Below, piece by piece: positions 33,956 through 46,303 of a stretch of 64,000 nucleotides of DNA. A program made the position numbers and the translations under genes. The stretch's first letter is position 1. Each line of letters opens with the position of its first letter. Origin of the DNA: Stomoxys calcitrans (Eukaryota; Arthropoda; Insecta; Diptera; Muscidae); the NCBI RefSeq assembly GCF_963082655.1, contig NC_081555.1, positions 90,800,772 to 90,864,771 of the forward strand, given 5' to 3'. The notes under the pieces were generated by a model that saw only the letters and a program-made list of their open reading frames with translations, searched no databases and was not told the DNA's origin.

Positions 33956-34965
33956 TAACCACCACCGACAAATGGGGGTATATTCATTTTGTCATTCCGT
34001 TTACAACACATCGAAATATCCATTTCCGACCCTATAAAGTATATATATTCTTGATCAGTGGAAAAATCTAAGACGATCTAGCCATGCCCATCCTTCTGTC
34101 TGTTGAAATCACGCTACAGTCTTTAAATATAGAGATATTGAGCTGAAATTTTACACAGATTCTTTTTTAGTCCGTAAGCAGGTTAAGTTCGAAGTTAGGC
34201 TATATCGGACTATATCTTCATATAGACCGATCCGCAGATTTAGGGTCTTAGGCCCATAAATGTGGCTTTTTTATCCGATTTTGCTGAAATTTGGGACAGT
34301 GAGTTGTGTTAGGTCCTTCGACATCCTTCTTTAATTTGGCCCTGATTGGTCCAGATTTGGACATAGGCCCATAAAAGCCACATTTATTATCCGATTTTGC
34401 TAAAATTTGGGACAGTGAGTTGTGTTAGGTTCTTCGACATCCTTCTTTAATTTGGCCCAGATCGATCCAGATTTGCATATAGCTGCCATATAGACAGGTC
34501 CGCCGATTTAGGGTCTTAGGCCCATAAAAGCCACATTTATTATCCGATTTGGCTGAAATTTGGGACAGTGAGTTGTGTTAGGCCCTTCGACATTGTTCTG
34601 CAATTTGGCTGAGATCGGTCCAGATTTGGATATAGCTGCCATATAGGCTGTTATCTCAATTTAAAGTCTTGGCCCCATAAAGACGCATTTATAATCCGAT
34701 TTCACTAAAATTTGACACTGTGACTTATGTTAGGCTTTTCGACATCCTTTCCTTATATGGTTCAGATCAGTTTATTTTTAGATATAGCTACTAAAAAGAC
34801 CAATATTTTGTTATACACAATTGAACAATGACTTGTACTTATAAGTATTTGGTCCAAAATGGAACATATTTCGATATAGCTGCTATGGGGCACAAGGTAT
34901 GCATTTTTCACCGGATTTTGAAGAAAGGTGGTCTACATATATACCCGAGGTGGTGGGGTCATTGG
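33956..34965 (-). repeat. TRE, minus orientation, head lost
   Basis: The tail is at 33956 ('accaccgacaaatgggggta') and the modules include three close copies of 'gggacagtgagttgtgttag' (34296, 34410, 34562). The head-proximal phrase 'atacccgaggtggtgggg' ends it at 34959. Confidence 0.85.
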
Positions 34966-35026
34966 ACGTACCGATAGTGAAACTTTAAAAATTTTCTATT
35001 TCCGAGTTTACCATCCGCCCATCACT

Positions 35027-35860
35027 TTGTAAACCTACCACCGTAGAATGGGGTATACTAACCTAGTCATTTCGTTTGTAGCAACTCAAAATATTGATCT
35101 AGGACGCCATAAAGTATTGGGTTGCCCAAAAAGTAATTGCGGATTTTTTAAAAGAAAGTAAATGCATTTTTAATAAAACTTAGAATGAACTTTAATCAAA
35201 TATACTTTTTTTACACTTTTTTTCTAAAGCAATAAAGCTGTGAAAAAATTTGTCAACGCCGACTATATGAAAAATCCGCAATTACTTTTTGGGCAACCCA
35301 ATATATACATTCTTGATCGTCTCGAAGTTCTGAGTCGACGTGTCCGTCCGTCTGTCGACATCACTATAGCAGTCGAACGCATAAAGCTAGCCGCTTGAAA
35401 TTTTGCACAGACATTTAATATTGATGTAGGTCGTTGGGGACTGCAAATGGGCCATACCGGCCCAGATTTGGATATAGCTCATATGTAAACCGATCTCCCG
35501 TTTTGATTTCTTGAGCGCCTGGAAGCCGCAATTTTTGTCAAATTTGGAGACATTTTGCAGATAGTGTTCTGTTATGACTTCCAACAACTGTGTTAATTAC
35601 GGTCTAAATCCTTCTATAACCTGATATAGCTCCCATATAAACCGATCTCCCGATTTGACTTCTTCAGCGCCTGGAAGCCTCAATATTCATCTTTGTCTGA
35701 AATTTTGCACATAGTGTCCTGTTGTTACTATCTAACAAGTGAGCCAAGTATGGTCCAAATCGGTCTATAACCAGATATAGCTCTCATATAAACCGGTCTC
35801 CCGTTTTGACTTCTTGTGCCTCTGAAAGCCTCAATTTGTATCCGATTTAGATACAAAAAT
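35027..35860 (-). repeat. TRE, minus orientation, with nested MITE
   Basis: The tail is at 35030 ('ctaccaccgtagaatggggt'). The MITE at 35117-35301 interrupts 'cataaagta|tatacattc'. The tgtccgtccgtctg run is at 35340 and the modules continue to about 35850. Confidence 0.85.
35117..35301 (-). mobile_element. mariner-type MITE, 185 bp, internal deletion
   Basis: The ends ttgggttgcccaaaaagtaa and gggcaacccaa are TA-flanked. About 50 bp of the interior (the cttgtgactctgtaattgc region) is missing. Confidence 0.92.
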
Positions 35861-37700
35861 GCTCTGTAGGAGTAAATACTCTCTAGTAGGAGAGACACAA
35901 GAGAATGATTATTGGTCCGGTAAACGAATAATCGTTTGCGGCTATCGAAACAATTTTTCATTTAAAAAGTTTTTGAGTTTACAACAAAAGAAAGGTATTT
36001 TTACCGTAGGCAAATGGCTTACAATAAACAATATTAGTGACTTTCAATAATACTACGTTTATAGCTATCGTTTGATATGTTGAAGCGAAACGTTACATAG
36101 TTACAATAAAAGAAAAACTTCGTAATATTCGTAAGTATTTTGTTTCTCGTAAAAATATTTCAAACGTTTTGTTATTTTGCGCGCAGACGGGTACTCCAAT
36201 TATTCGGTTTTGAAAGCACCCAATTTGAACAAACTGGGCCTAATTTGAACTAACATTCCTACAGCATTCTTACAAACTTTTGTAATGGTCACTGATCTCT
36301 TTCCTATAAAGCATCAACTTTACGGAAACAATAGTAACCTGACATGCTAAAGTCTTTTTGGGATTTAATTCATTATAATACTACATATATGCCATCACGA
36401 TCCTTAAGTTCCTCCTAAATACTGTTTTCTCAAATGCATTCTTTGCGTTCACTAGAATCTGTCTGCACATTTTTACATCACTATGGGAGCAGTGGCTTAA
36501 AGCCCTCTAATCTACAATATAAATCCAGGAAGAAGAAAAAGATCTTTAATTGAAATACCCTTATAATCAACGTTTAATTATAAGGCCATTATAATTTAAG
36601 GGCGTTTCTTCGATTTTTTCTCCCTGAGTATAATTTTTTTTCTCCTTATCCTTTGATAAGACAATATTATTATTGTTCTTAGTTCCACATCCATATTTAA
36701 TTAGTTTGTTTTGTATAGAATTTATGCACGAATTTACATATAGTTAATATAAATGCAAATGCATGCTATTTGTAACAAGCATTTAACTCCATTTGGTCTT
36801 AAGATTATCTCTGCTGTCAATTGATTGTTGCAAAATAATAAATAAATTACACATTGTCACCAATAACCATGCCAGAGACATTCATTCCATAGAACCTATC
36901 GTATGCAGAATAACATGTCGCACCAAATTGATAAGTCGGCAATTGTTGAAGGTTGATTTGTTTTCATTGCATTGTTGAGCTGGCATTGCAGGGAGGCATT
37001 GACAGGAACAATGCCAATTCATGTTGCAAATGGTAACTGCATTTCGGGTGTGTTTTCTGGGGGTAGTTTGTCGACATTTATGTGTCTGCCTTCCATTAAC
37101 AGAGATTTGGTATCATGCCAATGTAAGACAAAATAAGCATTGTTTGACAGATACTTCAAAATGTTTGATAGTGTCCAATTGCTAAGTGTTGTACATAGCT
37201 TTTCACATGAGTTATGTGATAGTGACACTCACCATGGACAAAGGAAATCTAGAGACTTTGAAACTCTCCTGTGTTCTGTTACCTAGTCATGAGTCCTCAA
37301 GATAAAATGTTTTACTATATTTTTTACACCTTACTAGAATGGTATATTGATACTCAATTTTGGTAGATTTTTTTTATAGCTCTCTATTTCTGTGTCATCA
37401 AAATTCAAATATTCCATATCGCAGATATGGGCTATTCAAAATTTTGGTACTCCTCAATACATTTTCTTTGGGTTCGTTTGGTGTGAGGCTGTCCCTAACA
37501 CTTGACACCATATTGTTACTCGATTTTGTATTTTCAGATTATTCTACAGCCTAGCTGGTACGAAGTGTTACCAAGTTTACAATGATTTATCTGTCCAACT
37601 TGAAATGATAGCATCAAGATGCTTGTTTAATTTACAGCTAATTATATTGTTTACAAATCGCCAAAGAATTTCGCTTCTTAGTTTTCTCCAAATGAAAACT
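35861..37700. other. AT-rich DNA, no supported gene
   Basis: Short open frames (for example 36793-36978 plus and 37228-37019 minus) show no motif or splice context I can defend. This may be unique intergenic DNA. Confidence 0.45.
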
Positions 37701-37707
37701 ATACGCA

Positions 37708-37985
37708 AAGGAGTTCAAGCGTTATGATGTGATTGCTTTATATTTGATGGGAAAATCACAATCGGTTACTGTTGGCGAATTCAGTCACCTCAAAGTGAAC
37801 AAAATGTTTGTGTGTCGCTCCATAAATCGTTATAATGATACTGGTAGTGCTGCCCAACGCCATGGAGATGGCCCATAGAAAACTTCAACAAAACCTGAAA
37901 GATTCGGCGAGTGAAGGCTTGAATTCAACAAAATCAACGCCCAAATGGCTAATGAAAATATCCAACAGTAAGAACAGGAAGGTAT
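37708..37985 (+). pseudogene. mariner-like transposase, N-terminal DNA-binding relic
   Basis: The frame from 37708 reads KEFKRYDVIALYLMGKSQ, then FSHLKVNKMFVCRSINRYND and TGSAAQRHGDG followed by a stop. This is the helix-turn-helix layout of Tc1/mariner superfamily transposases. The later part (KTSTKPERFGE...) is frameshifted. No catalytic domain follows; LINE-tail sequence begins at about 37966. Confidence 0.75.
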
Positions 37986-38065
37986 CTTCTTTCTCCTGTT
38001 TCTGTGGTATTACAATCGACGTAAACGTCTAAGTGAGTCTAATGGCAAACTGTCACTTAAACTAC
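37966..38065 (+). mobile_element. 3' end fragment of the RNase H-type LINE
   Basis: 'ggtatcttctttctcctgtt', 'tgtggtattacaatcgacg' and 'ctaagtgagtctaatggca' match the 3' UTR of the LINE at 6755-6835. The cctaa tail is absent. Confidence 0.7.
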
Positions 38066-38109
38066 AAGTCTTAAGCAAAATCCGAGCACCAGAAGTAATT
38101 ATTCATCTC

Positions 38110-38275
38110 AAGTGATAGCATGTCAATATGTGCCTGTTATGAGTTTAAACCCTTCGATCTATATGACAGCTTTATCCAAATATGGTCTGATGTGGACCAT
38201 ACTAGTTCTGAATATAAGGAGGGCTAGTGCCACTTACAGTTCCAAATTTCTGCCAAAATCGGGTCATACATGGGC
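38110..38275 (+). repeat. Single TRE module fragment
   Basis: 'tctatatgacagctttatcc' and 'cagttccaaatttctgccaa' identify one module without ends. Confidence 0.65.
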
Positions 38276-38574
38276 CTTCTTACATACACTATTTTACATT
38301 TTCACTATTTTAAATGTTAAGAAGTTTAAGAAAACCCCAAAAATATAAAAATTTTTTTATTCCATCTTATCTTTCAACATCGCCAAGTAAGTGAACGTAA
38401 AATTTGTCCCAATTTTCTACAATTTAATAATTTTTTAACAAATTTAAATAACAACAGACAAAATAACTGCTTATATTAAATTTATGCTTTTAAACAAAAA
38501 ATTAAAGCCTAAAATTGGGATTTTTTTTACGAATAGCAAATGCTTCATTTTTTGTTTAGAAATTAAATTTTTTT

Positions 38575-38700
38575 TATGAAAATTCATTTAAAAGTTAAAA
38601 ATTTTTAATTTAATATCAGCAGACGGTGTTGGAAATCGAAAATTCATTTAAAAGTTTCAAATTTTTAACTTAATATCAGCAGACGGTGTTTGCTGATATC
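38575..38700 (+). repeat. ~60-bp tandem duplication
   Basis: 'gaaaattcatttaaaagtt' through 'atatcagcagacggtgtt' occurs twice (from about 38577 and 38637), followed by a partial inverted 'gctgatatcagcagac'. Confidence 0.75.
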
Positions 38701-38718
38701 AGCAGACTAATTTCTCTG

Positions 38719-40480
38719 GATGTATATCTAAATAAAGTCTGAAATGGATCATACTCGGCTCGGATATCGTTTGGCCTAGTCCAACTAAGTATTACGAAGT
38801 TTGGTGAAATCGAATTATAAATGCACCTATTATTGGTTTTAGGATCCCTAATCGGCCGAACGGTCTATATAGCAAGCATGTCTAAATATGGTCCGATCTG
38901 GAGCATGTTTGGTTGGGATGTCGACTGGCCCAATAAAAATCAATATTTACATTTCAGTGAAATCAGGCAATAAATGCACTTGCTATGCAAATTTGCCCAT
39001 GAACATTCCATTGTTATGAGTTTAAGACCCTAAATAACAGATATGTTGATATATGGAAAATGTATCCAAATATGGTCCCATTTGGAACAGATCGGGCTAT
39101 ATAGAAATCATATTTAAGAAGGGTCCGATCTGGACCGTATTCGGTTCGGATGACGATAGGCCGTATAAAACTCATTTTTTTTTTTAAATTTCAGTGAAAT
39201 CGGAAAATAAATTCGTAATTAGCCCTGAAACTGTAGATCGGTCAATGTAAAAGCTATATAACAAAATGGAGCATATTTGGTTCGGATATCTGGGGAACCA
39301 GCGAAACTTGCTGTTCCAAATTTCTCTGTAATCGGACTATATATGCTTTTAATCAGCAGATCGGTCTATATGCCAGCTAAATCCAAATTTAGCACGATTT
39401 GGCCAAGGACTTAACATGCATATGAAAAAAATCAAGTCTATGGCAAATTTCAACTCATTATCTGAATTTTTAAATGGTGATTTGCTGAAATTTTGCACGG
39501 CGTGTTTCGGTTTGACTTTCAACAACTGTGCTATGTATGGTGGAAATCGCTCCATTAACTGATTTAGCTGTCATATAAACCGATCTGGGGTCTTGACTTC
39601 TTGAGCCTCTAGAAGGCGCAATTCCTATCCGATTTGGCTGAAATTTTGCACGACGTGTTTCGCTATGACTTCCAACCACTGTGTTAAGTATCGTTCAAAT
39701 CAGTGCATAACCTGATAAAGCTGCCATATAAACCGATCTTGAATCTTTACTTCTTGAGACTCTGGAGGGCGCAAATCTTATCCGATTTAGCTGATATTTG
39801 TTATGACTTCAAACAATTGAGCCATATATGGTTTTAATCGGTCTATAACCTGATATAGCTGCCATATAAACCGATCTGAGATCTTGACTTCTTGTGCCTC
39901 TAGAGAGCGCAATTATTATCTGATTTGGGTGAAATTTTGTACAACGGCTATGGGAGAAGACCTTCAACATCCGTGTCAAACATGGTCTTAATTGGTTTAT
40001 AGCCTGATACAGCATATCAGAAGTCAAATCTGGAGATCGGTTTATGTGGGGGCTATATCAGTTTATAGTCCGACTAGGATCGTACTTGGAATGGATATTG
40101 AAAGTCATAACACAAGTCTTTGTTTCAAATTTCATCCACATCGGATGAAAATTGAGGTTTCTAGAGGCTCAAGAAGTCAAATCCGGAAATCAGTTTATGT
40201 GGGGGCTTTATCAGTTTATAGTACGACTAGGATCGCATTTTGCATGGATGTTGAAAGTCATATCACAAGTCTTTGTTCCAAATTTCAGCTAATTTGTATG
40301 AAAACTGAGGCTTCCAGGGGCTCAAAAAGTAAAATCGGGAGATCGGTTTATATGGAAGCTATAACTAACCAGAGTCCATCCTGATTTGGCAGAAATTTGG
40401 TATGTAGATATTTTGAGCAGAATCCATGGTGGTGGGTTTCCGAGATTCGGGCCGTCCGAACGGACGAATGAATGCTACCA
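38719..40480. repeat. Composite of TRE fragments in alternating orientation
   Basis: 38719-39470 is plus-oriented, 39471-39990 minus, 40010-40385 plus, and 40405-40460 a minus head fragment ('cagaatccatggtggtgggt', 'cgggccgtccgaac'). Modules such as 'ggcgcaattcctatccgatt' are clear. The orientation switches suggest repeated rearrangement among TRE copies. Confidence 0.8.
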
Positions 40481-40516
40481 CCGCTTGTATTTCTAAGGCC
40501 AAAATTATAATTTACC

Positions 40517-41335
40517 GTTTTTATACCCTACACAACCACTGTGGGACAGGGTATTATAAGTTTGTGCATTTGTTTGCAACGCTAAGAAGGAGAAGAGCTA
40601 AACTCAATGATAAGTATTCCCATCGGCTCAGAATCACTTTCTGATTCGATTTAGCCATGTCCGTCTGTATTTGTCATCCAATCATCACGAAATTTTGCAC
40701 ATATCACTTTTTTGGCCCAAGGACAAACGTTAATGATTTTGGTAAAAATCGGTTCAGATTTAGATATAGCTCCCATATATATGTATCGCCTAATTTGCAC
40801 TTAAATGGCCTTAGTAACTTCAGTTTTCAACCGATCTGCACAAAATTGGGCACGGATTGTTTTGCTACTGATATTAATACACCTGCGAGATTATACCAAA
40901 ATCGGTTCGGATTTGGATGTAGCTCCCATATATATGTATCGCCCGATTTGGACTTAAATGACCGTAGTTACTACAATTTTAGAGAAATCTGCACAAAATT
41001 TGGCATGAATTGTTTTATTACTGATCTTAACATATTTGCAAAATTTCATTAAAATCGGTTCAGATTTGGATATTGGTCGCATGTATATGTATCGCACGAT
41101 TTACACTTATATGGCTGTAATAAACACAATTTGTAACCGATCTGCACAAAATTTGTTACTGATCGTAACATATCTGCGAGATTTCATCAAATTTGGTTCA
41201 AATTTCGAAATTTCAAATTTTGATGTAGCACCCACACATATTTATCGCCGGATTTGCACTTATATGACCGTAGTAACTAAAATTTTCTGTTTGAAAGTCG
41301 GGTAGGTGTAGGGTATTATATAATCGGCTCCGCCC
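40517..41335 (-). repeat. Second family of module element with the same 153-154-bp period
   Basis: It starts 'ttataccctacacaaccact' and ends 'gggtattatataatcggctc' then 'cgcccgactttt', where ccgactttca-like and cggg sequences form a GC-rich palindrome. Modules beginning 'aaaatcggttc' occur at 40744, 40898 and 41051 (154 and 153 bases apart). The module shares 'ttcagattt(g/a)gatatagct' with the main TRE family but the rest differs (atatatgtatcgcc). ORFs at 40657-41305 are translations of the modules. Confidence 0.8.
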
Positions 41336-43147
41336 GACTTTTGCCTTTCCTTACAGTTTGTTTTGTTGTAGGTGCAGTTTGGAATGTTTAGCCAAATGTG
41401 AAGATTTTTACCATTACCACTAACGCATTAATTTGAAGAAAAAAAAATTGAAAAATTAGAAAATTCTATGCCAATGGTAATACCATTATTATTAATATTT
41501 TTGACATATATTTGAAATAATGACAAACAGGCGCTCTCTCTTTAATTAGTCAAACTAGAACTTTTCTATGTATCTTTCCATAATTTCACATTGATTTACA
41601 ATTCAGGTTACTCTTTCAAAATATTACAATAGATATCAACTACTAAATGTACTTTTAGTTTGATCATAAATTGTGGTTTTAATTTGTATTCATTAATAGC
41701 CCAATTCTCGGTCGGTCTATTTGTGTCCCATATTAACAGTTCATTCTTTTGTATTGTGAGAAAGTTTTGTTTTCGCTTTTAAGCCACTAACTTAAAATGA
41801 ATAGAATATGGTATGGCATTCATTTAGGAGCAAATCATGATAACAATAGAACTAACGACAGATATATGCATAATAACAATGATTTGTTATACATGCATAT
41901 ATTTTAATTTATGAGAATAATATAATGTTGGACATGAAGAATGTTAATTCAATTCTAAAAGTTCAAAACAATGGTAGAACCAAAAATTTTCATTTAAAAA
42001 CTAAAAACAAAACTTTTCATAGAAATCTTTGATTAGAATTTTAATCCTTTAAACAATAAACAGATACATTCTATAGACCATTGATGAATCCAACTTCTTT
42101 TGGGCCAGGCACATGCATTTAAAGTTATTCTTTTAAATGTCTGACCTCATTCCACCAATAGAAATTTTAAGGTAATAGTAACATAATCAGTGTTAAAATT
42201 TCAATGCAATAGAAAATTATATTTTCATTTATATTCTACATTAGTTTTAATTGTGAAATTTCCTAATATGGTTATTTTTGGAATTAAGAAAAAGTTGATT
42301 AATTTTAAACTTAAAGTCCAATTTCCTAAGATTGTCACATTTTTTTTTGTTTCGAATTATATCAAATTACTATTTTCAATGACAATATTTGGTGAAAGTT
42401 TTAATAAAGAATAAATTGTCAACTTGAATAATGTTAGTACCGCCTTGCTCCATATTTCCGATTATTTTATTTTTAATACACTCATCACTAGTCTAAAGTT
42501 AATTTTTTTTTTGTTATTTCTAAAACCAAACAAGTCAAACAATAATTGCAAATAAATAACCACCATGCCATGTCATTTCAAATTAATTTAAACTCCATAT
42601 GCACATTCCCATGGATAAATATTTGAATTATCAATTGAATAACAACAATGATAGAAGAATTTGTTTATACAAATGAAATTTTGTGAATACAAGAAACCAA
42701 TGGTCAAAACAAAGAACTTGATTTGCATGTTACAGTTGTATGAACCAGCCAGCAAACAAACAATCACAACCCAACAAAGGCGGGCAACTACACCTCAAAT
42801 ACCTACCAACCTACCTTTTCAATGGACAATGTTGGTTATACAAATGTTAGTAATTTTTGTACATTGCACAATTTTAGCTAATTACAGTTATTTATTTGCT
42901 GCTTTTGAAAAAAACCTTTTTTTTGGCAAATGTTGGATTTTCATATAACAAAGACCGCATAAACATACTTTTGGGGTCATTATGTTAACTACATTTCCGG
43001 GGATTGGCTTAAAAGATTAATATACAATAAACAAATGGGAAAAAATAAAATCTACCAGAGTTGTTACATTAGCGCAAATTGTTTAGTAGAATTCTAGGTA
43101 TGGAAAGAACACTAAGTAACATCAAGAAAAATGTTTCAGGATATTTT
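41336..43147. other. AT-rich DNA, no supported gene
   Basis: Open frames at 42190-42414 and 42661-42948 are short, of low complexity, and lack recognisable motifs. Confidence 0.5.
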
Positions 43148-43425
43148 TATACTCATCAGCAAAGGATTGCGAGTATATTCATCTTGTCATTCCGTTTGCA
43201 ACACATCGAAGTATCCATTTATGACCATATAGTATGCATACATATATCATTGAGCGCCGCAAAATTTGTAGACTATCCCACGACACAGATCGTCTACAAA
43301 TTTGTGGCTCCATGTAATGTAATGTAATAACGTCTTCAAAAATTGATATTTGAGCTGGAACTATATTTGCATATAGCTGTTAAATAGGCCGATCTTCCGA
43401 TGTATGGTCTTTAGCCCACCACTAC
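43148..43425 (-). repeat. TRE tail fragment
   Basis: 'gtcattccgtttgcaacac', 'aaaaattgatatttgagctg' and 'taggccgatcttccgatgt' match the tail and first module of minus TREs. The gacgg run has been replaced by unrelated sequence (43290-43325). Confidence 0.65.
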
Positions 43426-43431
43426 TAATTA

Positions 43432-43622
43432 CAAAATTTCCAATGAACATTCCATGAAGGAACAGAGGATACTTCTCGTATAACAACGAGTGAAGTCCGA
43501 TTAATATTGAAGTTCAATGATAAGGGGCCTCCTTTTTATTGCGAAGTCCGAACGGTGTGCCGCATAGCGACACCAATTGGTAGAGAAGTTTTAACATGGC
43601 AGGATACCTCACAGCCAGCATT
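43432..43622 (-). mobile_element. SINE family 1, 5'-truncated
   Basis: Minus-strand SINE body from the 3' tail (ccaatgaacattccatgaag) to 'tacctcacagccagcattg'; the tRNA-like head is missing. It is followed directly by another SINE copy. Confidence 0.82.
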
Positions 43623-43911
43623 GCAAATTTTGCCCATGAACATTCCACTTCGCACATATCAATGAATGCAGTCCGATTCAAGTTTAAGCTCAATGATAAG
43701 GGTCTCCTTTTTGTAACCGAGTCCGAACGGCGTGCCACAGTGCGACATCTCTTTGGAGAGAAGTTTTACATGGCATAGTACCTCACAAATGTAGCCAGCA
43801 AATTAGTAAGGCGAAAACCACCGCTAAAAAAATTTTCTGATGTTCACGCCGGGATTTGAACCCAGGCGTTCGGCGTAATAGGCGGACATGCTAACCTCTG
43901 CGCGAAATGGG
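43623..43911 (-). mobile_element. SINE family 1, near complete
   Basis: The minus strand begins gcgcagaggttagcatgtcc (A box) and has gggttcaaatccc (B box, about 43856-43868), the body 'ggtactatgccatgtaaaac' and the 3' end 'atgttcatgggcaaaatttgc' in split form. The tRNA-like head is clear, but the 3' half is not tRNA, so this is a SINE and not a tRNA gene. Confidence 0.88.
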
Positions 43912-45595
43912 GCCTGAATCCTAGGATAGTCCACTGGCTCTACAGGAACGTCGTTAGACCAATACTTACTTACGCTTCAGTAGTTTGGTGGACTGCTATG
44001 GAGAAAAATTGCAACTAAGGACCATACAACAGGTTCAGAGAACATGTTGTCTTGGCATAGACGGAGCGATGAAGACCACGCCCACTAGGGCACTGGAGAC
44101 TATTCTAGATATCCGACCCATTGACATTACAGATTAAGTGTGAGGCAGCCACTGCGGCTATGAGACTTAAGGCGATGGGAGAGTGGATTGAGGATGGGAG
44201 CAGTTCATACCATCGCGGTTTAATCGAGGCGACGATAGGAAACCTGGAGGGAAGGGGAGAGGTTTCAGATCGGAGATTCAGACCAGAGATGAACCTTGAA
44301 GTCGAGTGCGACGCACTGCTGCCATCGGCACATTCTTGGATTGACGGAACCCTAGTATTCCCATCTGGAAGATCATGTTACACGGGTGGATCAAAACTAG
44401 AGAACATGAATGGATCAAAGCTAGAGGGCAGAAGGACCCTGGGGGTCTACTTTGAGAACCCGGGGACTGAGATCTGTTTTAGAGTGTCTGACGATAATAG
44501 GGGCCTGCAGGCGGAGATCCGGGTGTTCACGAAATGCGTGAAGTGGTGTGGTGTTAATGCGAGGACGTCGAGTACGGACATCTTTATCGGCAGTAAACAG
44601 GCCATTAGGGCAATAACATCCAGGACAAGTCCTAGTGGTGTTTAATGCAGGCACCTGCCGCGTTGGCCTAATCCTGCAGGGCTCTTAACCCCGGGTGAAT
44701 ATAATGCGTCCACCAACGCCCCCACACATATCCTAAGATATGCATGAGTAACAGTTCGAGTTCACGTTGTCTGGACGTGTTCTCCCCCTTGGTTAGGGGC
44801 GGAGCACTATCTAAAACTCCTTCCGATCTATGGGTCACAATATGCAATGCAACTCCACATCGAGCTTGCGCTCTACCCGCGATTTGGGTCCAAATCACAG
44901 CCACCACGTTACCCCCCACTGGGGCCTCACCATAGTCGGGCTGGAATCGAAATCCCAGGGGCCCCCGACTCCCGTGGTACCAGATTAAGGACTCCGGTCA
45001 GACCTCGTAGCCGAAGCTACTACCAGTTGAACCCCAAACGGTTCCGGACTGGTCACCTGAAAGGAAAACGGCCAAAGCCATTTTACTGTTACTGGGAATA
45101 AGAAAGCAGACAATTTGGCAATGAAGGCCAGAGAACTGCCCTCAACGAACTTGGTTAACCTGAAGCCTTTCGGGTCGACGCTGTCCGAGTTAAGGGCGTG
45201 GGCTACAAACGCGCATGTCACACTGTGGATCAGTGAAATAGTCGGTTGAACGGCGAAAATCCTATGGAGTGTTCCGGATCGTGAGAGGACGAGGCTATTA
45301 CTGAAGGTAGTAAGAAGGAGGTCAGTATAGCTTTTGGTGTCATAACGGGACACATAGGACTACGAGCTCACTTATGCTAAATCGGTGTGGCAAGTGAAAG
45401 CATGTGTAGGCCATGTGGGGAAGATGATGAGACGTTGGAGCATTTCCCATGTCATTGCCGGCTTTCGGGGCTAAAAGACACCGGTACTTAGTTCTGGACA
45501 CAATACCAGACATGAACCAGCTTAGGGTCGAAGCATGGAAAACAGTTAAGAATTTCGTATATACAGGATATATAAAGGATATAGAATATATATAG
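43912..45595 (+). pseudogene. RNase H-type LINE, second family, 3' half, with a GC-rich insert
   Basis: RT thumb at 43930-44100 (VHWLYRNVVRPILTYASVVW, with a frameshift), then a 174-codon open segment 44121-44645 covering the linker and RNase H domain. The first catalytic Asp motif YTDGSK reads YTGGSK, with a small duplication (SKLENMNGSKLEG). QAEIR is kept, but the third motif reads IFIGSKQAI where Asp is expected. After an insert (44660-45085) the domain resumes GNKKADNLAMKARELPS (45092) and continues to a Cys-rich end CRPCGEDDETLEHFPCHC (45400-45460). It ends near 45590. It is non-functional: catalytic residues are lost and frames broken. Confidence 0.85.
44660..45085. other. GC-rich unidentified insert in the LINE RNase H domain
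   Basis: This ~425-bp block has a much higher G+C content than its surroundings ('caggggcccccgactcccgt', 'aaggactccggtcagacctc'). It separates RNase H motif 3 from the GNxxAD motif that should follow within about 100 bp. I do not recognise the sequence. It could be part of another LINE's 5' region or an unknown element. Confidence 0.6.
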
Positions 45596-45599
45596 ATTG

Positions 45600-45682
45600 A
45601 TGGGTCTGAGATTATATTTCGATGAGTTGCAAACGGAATAACGTTGTTAGTATACTGCCATCCTATGCTGGAGGTTATAAAA
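45600..45682 (+). repeat. TRE tail scrap
   Basis: 'tatttcgatgagttgcaaac' and 'actgccatcctatgctggag' then 'gttataaaaaa' match the last 80 bp of a TRE. Confidence 0.7.
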
Positions 45683-45689
45683 AAAACAT

Positions 45690-45965
45690 AGTGACCTTCT
45701 TCGATTTTCTCTCACTAGTATTAGCCTCGTATTGTTGTGATTCCGATGTTCTTCTTCAGTTTTTCACAGTGTTATAGTCCCGCTTTCGGTATCATAACAG
45801 GGAATAGAGCTCACTTATGCAATATCGGTGCGGAAAGTGATAGCATGTGAGGAAGATGATGAGACGTTGGTGTATTTCTATGTCATTGCCAGGCTTTCGC
45901 GGCCAACAGATACTGGTACTTTGGTGGGGACACAACACCAGACAAGAACCAACTTAGGGGCGTGG
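45690..45965 (+). pseudogene. Second 3' fragment of the same LINE family
   Basis: 'ggtatcataacagggaatag', 'gaggaagatgatgagacgtt' and 'catgtcattgccaggctttc'-like sequence repeat the C-terminal segment seen at 45330-45540, with deletions. It has no open frame of note. Confidence 0.75.
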
Positions 45966-45977
45966 AAAAAAAAAGTA

Positions 45978-46211
45978 TGGTTGCCCAAAAAGTAATTGCG
46001 GATTTTTCATATAGTCGGCGTTGACAAATTTTTCCAACGGCTTGTGACTCTGTAATTGCATTCTTTCTTCTGTCAGTTATCAGCTGTTATTTTTAGCTTG
46101 CTTTAGAAAAAAGTGGAAAAAAGTATATTTGATTAAAGTTCATTCTATGTTTTATTAAAAATGCATTTACTTTCTTTTAAAAAATCCGCAATTTCTTTTT
46201 GGGCAACCCAA
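45978..46211 (+). mobile_element. mariner-type MITE, left end slightly eroded
   Basis: The left end reads tggttgcccaaaaagtaatt (two bases short of the family end) and the right end gggcaacccaa then TA. Full interior. Confidence 0.92.
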
Positions 46212-46303
46212 TAGCATGGAATTCCTAACTTAGATTTTCTTTTTCGAGGTTACTTTTTAGTTTTTAGAGCACCCAACAAGCCGATTTCTGGCTAAGGTGT
46301 ATG

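Noticed and set aside
36793..37228. Short open frames on both strands as small host genes
   Set aside because: No motif, signal peptide, splice sites or promoter could be supported; lengths are near what is expected by chance.
43848..43911. tRNA gene-like sequence with A and B boxes
   Set aside because: The 3' half of a tRNA is missing and the sequence continues into a SINE body shared by several copies. The same holds for 54430-54493 and 46395-46492.
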